Shown: positions 24,532 through 33,963, counted from the stretch's first letter. The stretch is DNA of 49,458 nt from Chlorobiota bacterium (GCA_013152535.1 JAADGE010000055.1:64466-113923); one strand, 5' to 3'. Numbers and translations are program-made. Notes: a model not told the origin generated them from the sequence alone.

Positions 24532-25143
24532 ATGGAATTTAATATTGTTGACATTTTATCCGTATTTATGGTACTGTTTGCCGTAATTGATATTTTTGGT
24601 TCTATCCCTTTAATAATTGATATGAAATCTAAAGGAAATAAAATTGAGGCAGGTAAAGCAACAATTGTTTCTTTTGTTATTCTTACCCTATTTCTTTTTG
24701 TCGGAGAAGCCTTACTGAGAGTTTTCGGTGTGGATATTTCATCATTTGCTATTGCCGGCTCGTTCATTATTTTCTTTTTGGCTTTAGAAATGGTCTTGGG
24801 TATTGAATTGTTTAAAGGCGACACTCCCGAAGGAGCTACAATTGTACCCTTGGCATTTCCGATAATTGCCGGAGCCGGTTCAATTACAACTTTACTGTCA
24901 TTAAGAGCCGAATATTCTTATTTGAATATTATGATTGCCTTGTTCCTGAATATGGTTGTTGTATTTATTGTTTTAAGAACAACAAAATATATCGAAAAAG
25001 TATTGGGAACATCCGGAATAACAATTTTGCGAAAAATTTTCGGTATTATATTGTTATCTATTGCCATTAAACTTTTTATGTCAAATATTGCAAATTCAAT
25101 TGCAACTCATTTTCCCGAATTATTAGAAAAGTTAGGAAAATAA
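24532..25143 (+). CDS. MarC family integral membrane protein
   Basis: This 203-residue protein has six hydrophobic segments. It carries MarC-family landmarks: FAVIDIFGSIPLIIDM in the first helix region, AIAGSFIIFFLALEMVLG in the middle and VPLAFPIIAGAGSITTLL in the fourth. The family is widespread and its transport substrate is not established. It has a strong promoter of its own and stands 57 bases before pgk; co-transcription with pgk is possible because no terminator or clear pgk promoter is seen between them. Confidence 0.88.
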   Translation: MEFNIVDILSVFMVLFAVIDIFGSIPLIIDMKSKGNKIEAGKATIVSFVILTLFLFVGEALLRVFGVDISSFAIAGSFIIFFLALEMVLGIELFKGDTPEGATIVPLAFPIIAGAGSITTLLSLRAEYSYLNIMIALFLNMVVVFIVLRTTKYIEKVLGTSGITILRKIFGIILLSIAIKLFMSNIANSIATHFPELLEKLGK

Positions 25144-25200
25144 TTGAATTAGTATTTTATTTGTATTATAATTATTATCGGTTCAAAAAACTTAAAATTT

Positions 25201-26385
25201 ATGCAAAATATTGAAAATTATAATTTTACGGATAAAAAAGCCATTGTAAGAGTGGATTTTAACGTTCCTTTGAACGACAAATTTGAAGTAACGGATAATA
25301 CAAGAATATCAGCGGCATTACCTACGATAAAAAAAATTGCTTCTGAGGGAGCCGTTATTTTAATGTCGCATCTCGGCAGACCTAAAGGCAAAGAAGAAAA
25401 ATTTTCTTTAAAACATGTTGTTCCGGAACTTTCAAAACTTCTCGGTAAAAATGTTCAATTTGTTGATGATTGCATTGGTGAAAAAGTAAAACTAAAAGTT
25501 GCAAACCTAAAAAACGGTGATGTTTTGTTACTTGAAAACTTACGCTTTTACCCGGAAGAAAAAAACGGCGATACCGGTTTTGCGAAGCAATTATCTGAAC
25601 TTGCCGATGTATATGTAAACGATGCTTTCGGAACCGCTCACAGAGCCCATGCTTCCACAACGGTTATTGCTCAGTTTTTTCCCGATGATAAAATGTTCGG
25701 CTTTTTGATTAAAAGTGAATTAAACAGTTTGCAAAAAGTATTGAACAATAACGAAAAACCCTTTACGGCAATTCTCGGAGGTGCAAAAGTTTCTTCAAAA
25801 ATTATTGTTATTGAAAAGATGCTTGAAAAAGTTAACAACTTAATTATTGCCGGCGGTATGACTTACACCTTTATAAAAGCACAAGGCGGGAAAATAGGTT
25901 CTTCGTTGGTCGAAGATGAATATCTTGATATGGCAAAAGAATTAATCAACAAAGCCGAAACAAAAGGTGTAAACATAATTTTACCGGTTGACAGCGTTAA
26001 TGCCGATAAATTTGCCGAAGATGCAAACATTGAAATCACTCCCGTTAATGAAATAAAAGACGGTTGGATGGGTTTGGATATCGGCAGCAAAACAATTGAA
26101 TTATTTTCGGGAATTATAAAAAATTCAAAAACCATACTTTGGAACGGACCTGCCGGTGTGTTTGAAATGGATAAGTTTGCAAACGGCACAATTAAAATTG
26201 CCGAAGCTCTTGCCGATGCAACTGCAAAAGGTGCTTATACTCTTATCGGCGGCGGCGATTCGGTAGCTGCAATAAAAAAATATCATCTCGAAGATAAAGT
26301 CAGTTATGTTTCAACCGGCGGCGGTGCTATGTTAGAATTTCTCGAAGGTAAAGATTTACCCGGAATTTCGGCAATGAAAAAATAA
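25201..26385 (+). CDS. pgk: Phosphoglycerate kinase
   Basis: This 394-residue glycolytic kinase transfers phosphate from 1,3-bisphosphoglycerate to ADP. It has the N-terminal RVDFNVPLN, substrate-binding [23 protein letters not shown] and [12 protein letters not shown]. The C-terminal nucleotide domain has [18 protein letters not shown] and [12 protein letters not shown]. Length is full. It ends at a hairpin shared with the convergent S4 gene. Confidence 0.97.
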   Translation: MQNIENYNFTDKKAIVRVDFNVPLNDKFEVTDNTRISAALPTIKKIASEGAVILMSHLGRPKGKEEKFSLKHVVPELSKLLGKNVQFVDDCIGEKVKLKVANLKNGDVLLLENLRFYPEEKNGDTGFAKQLSELADVYVNDAFGTAHRAHASTTVIAQFFPDDKMFGFLIKSELNSLQKVLNNNEKPFTAILGGAKVSSKIIVIEKMLEKVNNLIIAGGMTYTFIKAQGGKIGSSLVEDEYLDMAKELINKAETKGVNIILPVDSVNADKFAEDANIEITPVNEIKDGWMGLDIGSKTIELFSGIIKNSKTILWNGPAGVFEMDKFANGTIKIAEALADATAKGAYTLIGGGDSVAAIKKYHLEDKVSYVSTGGGAMLEFLEGKDLPGISAMKK

Positions 26386-26394
26386 ATAAAAAAC

Positions 26395-26410
26395 GCTCCT
26401 GAAAAGGAGC
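26395..26410. terminator. Bidirectional terminator between pgk and the S4-domain gene
   Basis: GCTCCT-GAAA-AGGAGC forms a 6-bp stem with a GNRA-type loop on the plus strand. The minus strand continues with a strong T-run, and the plus strand with a weaker one. Confidence 0.75.
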
Positions 26411-26414
26411 AATT

Positions 26415-26792
26415 TTATTCAAAGAAGTTTTGTAAATCTCGACGATCTTTTTTGGTCGGACGACCGGTACCGCGTTCTCGATTTAATGCAACATTTTTAT
26501 TGATTACATCCAAAATATCAAGATATTCCCAGGGAGTTATTTCTTCAATATAATTTTCGACTAATTTGGCTCCTACACGATTGTGCAATATTTGTTTCAC
26601 TTTATAAATACGAAAAACAGGCGGGTGTTTAATTTTAATTTCATCACCGAACTGAACGGGGCGTGAAGGTTTTAAAAAAGAATCTTCGATTGAAACAAGT
26701 TTTTTTTTGCAGGCTTCGGCAGCTTTATTTCGAGTTTTATATAAACGAACCGACCAAAGGAATTTATCTGCACGCTCAGTAGGATTTGTCAT
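26415..26792 (-). CDS. S4-domain RNA-binding protein (Hsp15-like)
   Basis: This 125-residue protein opens with an S4 domain: ERADKFLWSVRLYKTRNKAAEACKK..V, then PSRPVQFGDEIKI. A basic tail follows (RERGTGRPTKKDRRDLQNF). This matches Hsp15/YrfH-type proteins, which bind the 50S subunit with a stalled peptidyl-tRNA. Its start overlaps the end of pth by 17 bases. Pth releases peptidyl-tRNA, so the coupling makes functional sense for rescue of stalled ribosomes. Confidence 0.85.
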   Translation of the reverse strand: MTNPTERADKFLWSVRLYKTRNKAAEACKKKLVSIEDSFLKPSRPVQFGDEIKIKHPPVFRIYKVKQILHNRVGAKLVENYIEEITPWEYLDILDVINKNVALNRERGTGRPTKKDRRDLQNFFE

Positions 26793-27444
26793 TTTCAGCA
26801 GATAATTTTTTTAATTCGGCATCAAAATCATATTTATTATTAAAATAATTCATGGTTCTTTCGATACCTATCGTTCCGAAATTTTTTACGGCACCAATTA
26901 TTTTTTTGATTCTTTCGGGAAGTAGTTTTTTTTCATCATCATTCCAATTATTCAACACATAGTCAACTTGTGTTCCTTTATGAAAAGTATCGCCGATACC
27001 GAAACGTAAACGGTTAAAATTCTGATTCCCGAGAACGGCAATAATATCTTTTAATCCGTTATGTCCGCCGTCTCCGCCGTTTTTTTTCAGTCGAATTGTT
27101 CCGAAAGGAAGTGCCAAGTCATCAACAATAATAAGCATATTTGCTGTATCTGTTTTTTCTTTTTTCATCCAATAGTCAACAGCTTTACCGCTTAAGTTCA
27201 TAAAAGTCATCGGTTTTACCAAAACAAAAATGCGACCTTTAAATTTTACTTTGGCAACATCGGCATAACGCTTATGCTCAAAAACAGCATCGGACGCTTC
27301 TGCAAAAGCGTCCAATACTTTAAATCCTGTATTATGTCTTGTGTCGGTATATTTTTCACCGGGATTTCCCAGTCCGACAATAAGATATTTCATCTTATTT
27401 TCTTCACTGTCCTTTTGTGTCTCTTTTTTCTTGAAAAACCACAT
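26776..27444 (-). CDS. pth: Peptidyl-tRNA hydrolase
   Basis: This protein cleaves peptidyl-tRNA released from ribosomes. The catalytic core begins MKYLIVGLGNPGEKY and has RHNTGFKVLD with the catalytic His, VKPMTFMNLSG, VDDLALPFG and GGHNGLKDI. From the first ATG it has 222 residues, including a 17-residue charged extension (MWFFKKKETQKDSEENK). The ATG at 27393, which would give 205 residues, is the usual family start and an equally valid choice. It lies 15 bases after rplY and overlaps the S4 gene, in the common prs-rplY-pth order. Confidence 0.95.
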   Translation of the reverse strand: MWFFKKKETQKDSEENKMKYLIVGLGNPGEKYTDTRHNTGFKVLDAFAEASDAVFEHKRYADVAKVKFKGRIFVLVKPMTFMNLSGKAVDYWMKKEKTDTANMLIIVDDLALPFGTIRLKKNGGDGGHNGLKDIIAVLGNQNFNRLRFGIGDTFHKGTQVDYVLNNWNDDEKKLLPERIKKIIGAVKNFGTIGIERTMNYFNNKYDFDAELKKLSAENDKSY

Positions 27445-27459
27445 CAGGAATTAATATAT

Positions 27460-28110
27460 TTATTCTTTACTTGTTTCTTCTGCGGCTGTTTCTTCTGCAC
27501 TTTCACCTTCTTCACCTTCTATTCCTTCTTCACCTTCTTCTAATTCATCAAGAGCTTTAGCCAAACGTGTAACATTAACAGAAACAACAACTGATTGAGG
27601 ATCTAAGAATTCAAGATTTTCATGTTGTTCGTTTAAGTCATCTATTCTTACTGCTTCACCGATACCTATATCTGTAATATCAATATCAATAGTGTCAGGC
27701 ATATTCTCAGCTGTTGCTCTTACTAATAATTTTCTTCTGTTAATTTGTAAAACACCGCCTGCCTGAATACCTGCCGATAATCCTGAAGTTGTAACGGGAA
27801 CAGGAATTTTAAATGCTTTTGATGTGTCAATTCTGTAAAAATCAATATGTTGTATTGCATCAGTTACAGGATGAAAATCAATAGTTTTCAAAATAGCCTG
27901 AGATTTTTTTCCGTCAATATCTAAATTTACAATATAAGAATTAGGTGTGTAAACCAGTTTTCTGAAATCATTTCTGTGAGCATGAAAATGCACATTTTCT
28001 TTGTTTTGTCCGTATAAAACACAAGGAACGTGTTCTTGTCTTCTTAATTGTTTAGTTGCTTTTTTCCCGATTTCTTTTCTTATTTCGGCTTTAATTTCTA
28101 TTGATTTCAT
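27460..28110 (-). CDS. rplY: 50S ribosomal protein L25, long (Ctc/TL5) form
   Basis: This 216-residue long form has an N-terminal 5S rRNA-binding domain (RKEIGKKATKQLRRQEHVPCVLYG, read in two parts) and a beta-rich TL5-like C-terminal domain (VPVTTSGLSAGIQAGGVLQI). It ends in an acidic tail of Glu, Gly and Ala. It binds 5S rRNA in the large subunit. A consensus promoter lies about 106 bases upstream with a small hairpin between. It is followed 15 bases later by pth. Confidence 0.95.
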   Translation of the reverse strand: MKSIEIKAEIRKEIGKKATKQLRRQEHVPCVLYGQNKENVHFHAHRNDFRKLVYTPNSYIVNLDIDGKKSQAILKTIDFHPVTDAIQHIDFYRIDTSKAFKIPVPVTTSGLSAGIQAGGVLQINRRKLLVRATAENMPDTIDIDITDIGIGEAVRIDDLNEQHENLEFLDPQSVVVSVNVTRLAKALDELEEGEEGIEGEEGESAEETAAEETSKE

Positions 28111-28147
28111 TTTTTTTAATTTTGTGCTACTCCGGTATAAGAAAAAA

Positions 28148-28160
28148 CTTCACAGTGAAG
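28148..28160 (-). promoter_or_regulatory. Small inverted repeat in the rplY leader
   Basis: CTTCAC-A-GTGAAG is a perfect inverted repeat within the leader between promoter and rplY start. It may be a protein-binding site rather than a hairpin, since the loop would be one base. No function is known. Confidence 0.3.
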
Positions 28161-28215
28161 ATAAAGCTCTTAACCTCCATCACACGATTTAAAATATGCT
28201 TTTTTAATTGAGCGG

Positions 28216-28245
28216 CAAAAGTATAAAAAAAATAAGAGAAACAAA
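28216..28245 (-). promoter_or_regulatory. Promoter TTTG-N18-TACTTTTG of rplY
   Basis: On the minus strand a -33 TTTG (28242-28245) and a -7 TACTTTTG (28216-28223) are 18 nt apart. It should drive rplY, pth and the S4 gene. Confidence 0.6.
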
Positions 28246-28264
28246 CTTTTTTAAATTGTTTATT

Positions 28265-29194
28265 TTACAGAAAACTTGAACTGATGGATTGATAATGATA
28301 AACTTTATCAATTACTTTTGCGAAAACATCTGCAACGGAAAGAACCTTAATTTTAGAAGATGCCTTTTTTAAAGGAATGGTATCCGATACAATTAACTCT
28401 TCTAATTTAGAATTTTCAATAAGTTCATATGATTTTCCGGACAAAACCGGATGTGTTATTATTGCACGAACACTTAAAGCACCGTTTTCAAGAAGTACCT
28501 CTGCTGCTTTTACAATTGTACCTGCAGTGTCAATAATATCATCCAAAATAATAACATTTTTTCCTTTAACGTCTCCGATAATTCGCATTTCACTTACAAC
28601 GTTTGCTTTTTCTCTGGATTTATATCCGATAACCATTGGTGCTCCGAGAAATTTTGCATATGCATTTGCACGCTTAGTTCCGCCGGTGTCCGGTGATGCG
28701 ATGGCGATGTTTTTTAAATTGAGATTTTTTAAATACGGAATAAAAACAGCTGATGCAAATAAATGATCAACAGGAACATTAAAAAATCCCTGAATTTGGT
28801 CGGCATGCAAATCCATTGTTATAACACGGTCTGCTCCTGCTGCCGTTAAAATATCGGCAACTAATTTTGCTCCTATTGCCACTCTCGGTCTGTCTTTTCT
28901 GTCCTGACGGGCAAAACCGAAATACGGAATAACGGCAACAACTTTATATGCCGAAGCTCGCTTTGCAGCATCAATCATTAAAAGAAGTTCGAATAAATTA
29001 TCGGTCGGCTGAAAAGTTGATTGAATAATAAAAACAAAATTACCTCGAACTGTTTCTGCATATCCCGGCTGATATTCACCGTCACTGAATTTTGTAATAA
29101 ACGATTTGCCGAGTTCGGCACCGTAACTTTTTGTAATTTTTTCAGCAAGATATTTTGATGCTTGTCCGGAAAAGATTTTTATATCTGAATGCAT
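28265..29194 (-). CDS. prs: Ribose-phosphate pyrophosphokinase
   Basis: This 309-residue enzyme makes PRPP from ribose-5-phosphate and ATP for nucleotide, His and Trp synthesis. It shows IKIFSGQASKYLAEKI at the start, FFVF-type IQSTFQPTDNLFELLL, PYFGFARQDRK, the catalytic His region DLHADQIQGFF and the PRPP loop VIILDDIIDTAGT. Length is normal. Its -7 box is at 29234-29241. Confidence 0.96.
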   Translation of the reverse strand: MHSDIKIFSGQASKYLAEKITKSYGAELGKSFITKFSDGEYQPGYAETVRGNFVFIIQSTFQPTDNLFELLLMIDAAKRASAYKVVAVIPYFGFARQDRKDRPRVAIGAKLVADILTAAGADRVITMDLHADQIQGFFNVPVDHLFASAVFIPYLKNLNLKNIAIASPDTGGTKRANAYAKFLGAPMVIGYKSREKANVVSEMRIIGDVKGKNVIILDDIIDTAGTIVKAAEVLLENGALSVRAIITHPVLSGKSYELIENSKLEELIVSDTIPLKKASSKIKVLSVADVFAKVIDKVYHYQSISSSFL

Positions 29195-29233
29195 GACGAT
29201 GAAATATAAAATACGGGTTTAATCTGACAGATG

Positions 29234-29241
29234 CAAAATTA
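29234..29241 (-). promoter_or_regulatory. -7 box (TAATTTTG) of prs
   Basis: TAATTTTG on the minus strand lies 39 bases before the prs start. The rest of the 163-base gap to rnhA shows nothing else. Confidence 0.5.
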
Positions 29242-29357
29242 TAAATTTTTCTTAATATTCGGTCTGTTTTATTTCTTGTTTATAATAATTGTGGTAATGT
29301 ATTAATTTAACTGAATAAAAAATATAAGCATCTGCAGAATATAAGACATCATTTATT

Positions 29358-29831
29358 TCAAAAAAGAGTTTTGTTTTTTTGTGCATTTTCATATCCTTCA
29401 TCAATAAGCAAATTTCTTTTTTTTGAAGCTTCTACAGCAAGAAAATCACATCGTTCATTTTCCGGAATGTCGGCATGCCCTTTAATCCATATTAATTTGA
29501 CTTGATGTTTTCGGTAAATTTTTAAAAACCGTTTCCATAAATCCGGATTTTTCTTATTTTTAAATCCTTTTTTTTCCCAAGTAAAAACCCAAGCTTTTTC
29601 AACTGCATCCACAACATAAGAGGAATCAGAATATACAGAAACCTCACTGCCTTCATTTTTCAGTGTTTCCAACCCTGCAATAACCGCTAAAAGCTCCATT
29701 CGATTATTTGTAGTTAAGCGATATCCTTCCGATAGTTCTTTTCTGTATTTTCCGGCAAGCATAACCGTACCGTAACCGCCGGGTCCGGGATTTCCTCTCG
29801 AAGACCCGTCTGTATAAATAATAATTTTCAT
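29358..29831 (-). CDS. rnhA: Ribonuclease HI
   Basis: This 157-residue enzyme degrades the RNA strand of RNA-DNA hybrids. Its acidic catalytic residues lie in YTDGSSRGNPGPGG (Asp8), NNRMELLAVIAGLE (Glu), VYSDSSYVVDAV (Asp) and the loop GHADIPENERCD. Length matches E. coli RNase HI. A -7 box ends exactly 5 nt before the ATG, so a leaderless transcript is likely. It is divergent from nqrA. Confidence 0.95.
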   Translation of the reverse strand: MKIIIYTDGSSRGNPGPGGYGTVMLAGKYRKELSEGYRLTTNNRMELLAVIAGLETLKNEGSEVSVYSDSSYVVDAVEKAWVFTWEKKGFKNKKNPDLWKRFLKIYRKHQVKLIWIKGHADIPENERCDFLAVEASKKRNLLIDEGYENAQKNKTLF

Positions 29832-29836
29832 TATTA

Positions 29837-29844
29837 CAAAATTA
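29837..29844 (-). promoter_or_regulatory. -7 box (TAATTTTG) 5 nt before the rnhA start
   Basis: The box ends 5 nt before the start codon, so transcription should begin at or beside the ATG. The same spacing is seen before the genes at 3548, 4017 and 39846 (minus). Confidence 0.5.
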
Positions 29845-29898
29845 TAACTTTTTACTGAATAATTATTTAATAAAATTTTTATGTGTATAAATATATTT

Positions 29899-29906
29899 TA
29901 ATTTTG
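29899..29906 (+). promoter_or_regulatory. -7 box (TAATTTTG) of the nqr operon
   Basis: TAATTTTG lies 28 bases before the nqrA start in the divergent rnhA-nqrA gap. No strong -33 element was seen. Confidence 0.45.
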
Positions 29907-29934
29907 TGATGTATTTCACAATTTACTGTATATT

Positions 29935-31290
29935 ATGTCAAATATCATTAAGATTAAAAAGGGGTTAGATATAAAATTAGTCGGTACTCCGGATAAAAAA
30001 CTTAAAGAAATTACACCATCCGGAACTTTCGGTATTAAACCAAATGATTTTCCGGGTATTACACCAAAAGTCGTTTCAAAAGTCGGAACAGAAGTAAAAG
30101 CCGGAACAACTTTATTTTATGATAAATATAATCCGAAAGTTGTTTTTACTTCTCCGGTAAGCGGGAAAGTGTCAGCAATTAACAGAGGAGACCGAAGAAG
30201 AATACTTGAGTTTGTTATTGATCCTGACGGAAAAAACGAGTCCGAAACATTTAGAGACGATAAACCCGAGAATTTAAGCAGAGAAGAAATTAAAGAAAAT
30301 ATATTAAAAAGCGGTTGTTGGCCATTAATACGCCAACGACCGTTTAATATTATACCGAATCAGGAAGTAAGCCCGAGAGATATTTTTATTACTGCATTTA
30401 ACTCAGCTCCCCTTACTTCAGATATTAATTTTATAGTAAAAGATGATTTTCAGACTTTTCAAACAGGGATTGATATTTTAACAAAATTAACCGACGGAAA
30501 GGTTTATCTCGGAATTAAAGCCGGAGAAATTTCTAATCCTTTTGCAAATACGGCAAATGTTGAAAAGTATGAATTTGCGGGACCGCATCCTGCCGGTAAT
30601 GTCGGCATACAAATAAATAAAATTAAACCGGTTAATAAAGGAGATGTTGTTTGGACATTAAATGCTGCAGATGTTATTATTATAGGTCGTTTATTTGAAA
30701 CAGGAACATACAATCCTATGCGGATTATTGCACTTACCGGTTCCGAAATCGAGCATCCTCAATACTACAAAACATTACTCGGCACTAAAATATCGGCACT
30801 TACAAAAAATCAAATAAAAAATAACACTGTTCATAAACGGTTTATCTCCGGAGATGTGCTTACCGGAGAAAAAGTTACGGAAAATGATTATATCGGTTTT
30901 TACGATACAACCGTAACGGTTATTCCCGAAGGTGATAAACCCGAATTTTTAGGATGGGCAAAACCCGGATTTAATAAATTCAGTTTCACACGAACATTTT
31001 TCAGTTGGCTTAATCCTAATAAAGAACGTGTTTTAGATGCCAATCTTCATGGCGGAGAAAGACCCTTTATTGTTACAGGTGAACTCGATAAAGTTTTTCC
31101 GATGGATATTTATCCCTTGCAGCTTCTTAAAGCAATTATAATTAAGGATTTAGACTTAATGGAAGAGCTTGGTATTTATGAAGTTGCCGAAGAAGATTTT
31201 GCTTTATGCGAGGTTGTTAATACATCAAAAATTGAAATACAAAAAATAGTCCGTGAAGGTTTTGATTTTGCAATTAAAGAACTCGGATAA
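29935..31290 (+). CDS. nqrA: Na+-translocating NADH:quinone oxidoreductase subunit A
   Basis: This 451-residue peripheral subunit of the sodium-pumping respiratory complex NQR begins with IKIKKGLDIKLVGTPDKKL and holds the typical GPHPAGNVGIQI, VWTLNAADVIIIGRLF and LHGGERPFIVTGELDKVFPMDIYP segments. It is the first of six nqr genes in order A-F with gaps of about 28-51 bases. The complex oxidises NADH, reduces quinone and exports Na+. Confidence 0.97.
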   Translation: MSNIIKIKKGLDIKLVGTPDKKLKEITPSGTFGIKPNDFPGITPKVVSKVGTEVKAGTTLFYDKYNPKVVFTSPVSGKVSAINRGDRRRILEFVIDPDGKNESETFRDDKPENLSREEIKENILKSGCWPLIRQRPFNIIPNQEVSPRDIFITAFNSAPLTSDINFIVKDDFQTFQTGIDILTKLTDGKVYLGIKAGEISNPFANTANVEKYEFAGPHPAGNVGIQINKIKPVNKGDVVWTLNAADVIIIGRLFETGTYNPMRIIALTGSEIEHPQYYKTLLGTKISALTKNQIKNNTVHKRFISGDVLTGEKVTENDYIGFYDTTVTVIPEGDKPEFLGWAKPGFNKFSFTRTFFSWLNPNKERVLDANLHGGERPFIVTGELDKVFPMDIYPLQLLKAIIIKDLDLMEELGIYEVAEEDFALCEVVNTSKIEIQKIVREGFDFAIKELG

Positions 31291-31341
31291 AATAATTACT
31301 GTAACACATATTTCAAAAGAAATTTTACATATAAATATAAT

Positions 31342-32556
31342 ATGAAAGGTTTAGAAAAATACTTTGAAAAAATAAAACCTAACTTTGAAAAAGACGGGAA
31401 GTACGAAAAATGGGGTTCCGTTTTTGAAAGTTTTGAAACATTTCTGTTTGTTTCTGCAAAAACAGCACCCAAAAGAGGAGCTCATATCCGCGATGCGATT
31501 GACACCAAACGATTAATGAGTATTGTAGTAATGGCACTTGTGCCGTCTCTTCTTTTCGGGATGTGGAATGTCGGATACCAACATTTTTTATCAATCGGAA
31601 CGGATGCAGGATTTTGGCAGGACTTTGTTCACGGATTTATAAAAGTTATGCCTATTGTTTTGGTGTCATACATTGCAGGTCTCGGCACTGAATTTGTTTT
31701 TGTTTATATTAAGAAAAAAGAAATTGAAGAAGGTTTTTTAGTTTCCGGTTTGCTTATACCTCTCATTGTTCCTGTGGATATTCCTTTGTGGATGGTCGCT
31801 GTTGCTACCGTTCTTGCTGTTATTTTCGGCAAAGAAGTTTTTGGCGGAACAGGGATGAATGTTTTTAATCCGGCTTTACTTGCCAGAGCATTCTTGTTTT
31901 TCGGATATGCAAAAAAAATGTCAGGCGATAAAGTTTGGATTGCCGGTCTCGAAAAAGGACAACATATTATCGACGGATTTTCCGGTGCAACACCGCTCGG
32001 TCAGTTTGCATCTGCCACGAAAGAACAGGTTGCAAACGGCGGATTTAAAATATTTGACGGGCTGCACAGCAACATCATCTCGTTTTATGATCTTTTTATG
32101 GGATGGATACCGGGTTCAATCGGAGAAACATCAACACTTATGATTTTAATAGGTGCTGCCATTTTACTCTTTACCGGTGTGGCAAGTTGGAAAATTATGT
32201 TGTCCGGATTTCTGGGTGCTTCGGCATTAGGACTTCTGTTAAATCTACTTCCCGACGGCTTAAATCCGTATTTTGAACTTCCGTTTTATTATCATTTAGT
32301 TTCAGGCGGCTTGGCTTTTGGCTTGGTATTTATGGCTACTGATCCGGTAACATCTGCACAAACCGAAAAAGGAAAATGGATATATGGTTTTTTAATTGGT
32401 GTTTTAATAATCATTATTCGTGTATTTAATCCTGGTTATCCTGAAGGAACAATGCTGGCAATATTATTAATGAATGCTTTTGCACCGCTGATTGACTATT
32501 ATATTATTCGGGCAAATATTAAAAAACGTTTGAAACGTATAAAAGTAAAAGCATAA
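31342..32556 (+). CDS. nqrB: Na+-NQR subunit B, covalent FMN membrane subunit
   Basis: This 404-residue membrane subunit has about ten helices. The covalent FMN attachment motif SGATPLGQF is present with Thr217, and typical segments are FGKEVFGGTGMNVFNPALLARAFLFFGY (in parts) and FMATDPVTSAQTEKGKW. It forms much of the Na+ path with D and E. The flavin transferase ApbE needed to attach FMN is not encoded in the window. Confidence 0.97.
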   Translation: MKGLEKYFEKIKPNFEKDGKYEKWGSVFESFETFLFVSAKTAPKRGAHIRDAIDTKRLMSIVVMALVPSLLFGMWNVGYQHFLSIGTDAGFWQDFVHGFIKVMPIVLVSYIAGLGTEFVFVYIKKKEIEEGFLVSGLLIPLIVPVDIPLWMVAVATVLAVIFGKEVFGGTGMNVFNPALLARAFLFFGYAKKMSGDKVWIAGLEKGQHIIDGFSGATPLGQFASATKEQVANGGFKIFDGLHSNIISFYDLFMGWIPGSIGETSTLMILIGAAILLFTGVASWKIMLSGFLGASALGLLLNLLPDGLNPYFELPFYYHLVSGGLAFGLVFMATDPVTSAQTEKGKWIYGFLIGVLIIIIRVFNPGYPEGTMLAILLMNAFAPLIDYYIIRANIKKRLKRIKVKA

Positions 32557-32586
32557 TGTTTTTTATTAAATTATAAATACAAACAA

Positions 32587-33312
32587 ATGAAACTTAATAC
32601 AAACAGCAATTTATACACCTTTATATATGCTTCGGTTTTAGTTATCGTTGTTGCGGCTGCTTTGGCATTTACAGCAGTAAAGTTAAAACCGATGCAAGAT
32701 AAAAATATAAGAGTTGAAAAAATGCAGAATATTTTAAAATCTATTAATGTTCATGCTAATTTTGATAATGCCGAAGACTTATATAAAAGTCATATTACAA
32801 ATGTTTTTGCCGTTAATTCTAAAGGTGAAAAATTAACTGATGTTAAAGCTTTTGATATTAATTTAAGATTTCAAATTCAAAAAAAGATTGACAAAAGAAT
32901 TCTTCCCGTATATGAAGCTCTTGCTGATGACGGTTCAAAAAAAATCATTATCCCTTTAAGAGGTAAAGGTTTATGGGGACCGATTTGGGGCTATTTTGCT
33001 TTGAATGATGATTACAATACGATATATGGTGCTGTTTTTGACGATAAAGGAGAAACTCCCGGTTTAGGTGCAGAAATTGCAACGACTTGGTTTCAAAAAC
33101 AATTTGTAGGAAAAACGCTCTTTGACGGTAAAAAATTTGTTTCGATAACACTATATAAAGGCGGTAAAGGTTCTGCAGAAAAAGCCGGAGACACAGAACA
33201 CGGTGTTGATGCAATTTCCGGAGGAACCATTACCAGCAAAGGATTAGAAAAAATGGTGAAAGCTGATTGGCTTTTTGCCTATAAAAACTTTTTAGCCAAG
33301 AATAAAAAATAA
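32587..33312 (+). CDS. nqrC: Na+-NQR subunit C, covalent FMN periplasmic subunit
   Basis: This 241-residue subunit has one N-terminal membrane anchor (about residues 11-31) and a periplasmic FMN domain with GLWGPIWGYFAL, GETPGLGAEI and the flavinylation motif DAISGGTITSKG. The acceptor is Thr214. The more usual sequence is SGAT, here SGGT. The gene lies 30 bases after nqrB and 33 before nqrD. Confidence 0.96.
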   Translation: MKLNTNSNLYTFIYASVLVIVVAAALAFTAVKLKPMQDKNIRVEKMQNILKSINVHANFDNAEDLYKSHITNVFAVNSKGEKLTDVKAFDINLRFQIQKKIDKRILPVYEALADDGSKKIIIPLRGKGLWGPIWGYFALNDDYNTIYGAVFDDKGETPGLGAEIATTWFQKQFVGKTLFDGKKFVSITLYKGGKGSAEKAGDTEHGVDAISGGTITSKGLEKMVKADWLFAYKNFLAKNKK

Positions 33313-33345
33313 ATATCAGTAAATTAAAAATTAACTAACGATAAA

Positions 33346-33963
33346 ATGGGAAAAAATTTAAAATTAGTTACCGACCCTTTAAACCTCAATAATCCGATTA
33401 CTGTTCAGATCTTGGGAATTTGCTCCGCACTTGCGGTTACGGTAAAATTAATGCCGGCAGTTGTTATGGCTATGTCTGTAACGGTTGTTTTGGCTTTTTC
33501 AAATGTGATTATTTCATTACTCAGAAATACAATTCCTTCTCGTATCAGAATTATTGTTCAATTAGTAGTTATTGCTGCATTAGTTATTATTGTCGATCAA
33601 ATATTAAAAGCCTATGTTTTCGATATCAGCAAACAACTTTCAGTATTTGTCGGTTTAATTATTACCAATTGTATCCTTATGGGACGATTGGAAGCTTTTG
33701 CTCTCGGCAATAAACCGTTTCCTTCTTTTTTGGACGGAATAGGAAACGGTGCTGGTTATGCAATAATACTAATTCTTGTTTCGGCAATCAGAGAATTTTT
33801 CGGTTCGGGCTCACTTGCCGGATTTAAAATTATTCCGCAAAGTTTTTATGATTTCGGTTATTCCGATAACGGACTTATTATTCTGCCGCCTATGGCATTA
33901 ATTATTGTAGGTGTTATCATTTGGATTCAAAGAAGCAGAACAAGAGAACTGATAGAAGATTAA
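33346..33963 (+). CDS. nqrD: Na+-NQR subunit D
   Basis: This 205-residue membrane subunit, homologous to NqrE and RnfA/E, shows DPLNLNNPITVQILGICSALAV, VFVGLIITNCILMGRLEAFA with the conserved Cys that helps hold a [2Fe-2S] cluster, and FGSGSLAGFKI. Six helices are expected. The start is at 33346 with the normal operon spacing. Confidence 0.96.
   Translation: MGKNLKLVTDPLNLNNPITVQILGICSALAVTVKLMPAVVMAMSVTVVLAFSNVIISLLRNTIPSRIRIIVQLVVIAALVIIVDQILKAYVFDISKQLSVFVGLIITNCILMGRLEAFALGNKPFPSFLDGIGNGAGYAIILILVSAIREFFGSGSLAGFKIIPQSFYDFGYSDNGLIILPPMALIIVGVIIWIQRSRTRELIED

Noticed and set aside
27460-27560. Acidic low-complexity end of rplY as a repeat or frameshift
   Set aside because: Glu/Ala-rich tails are common in the long form of L25 in this phylum, and the frame ends in a clean stop before pth.
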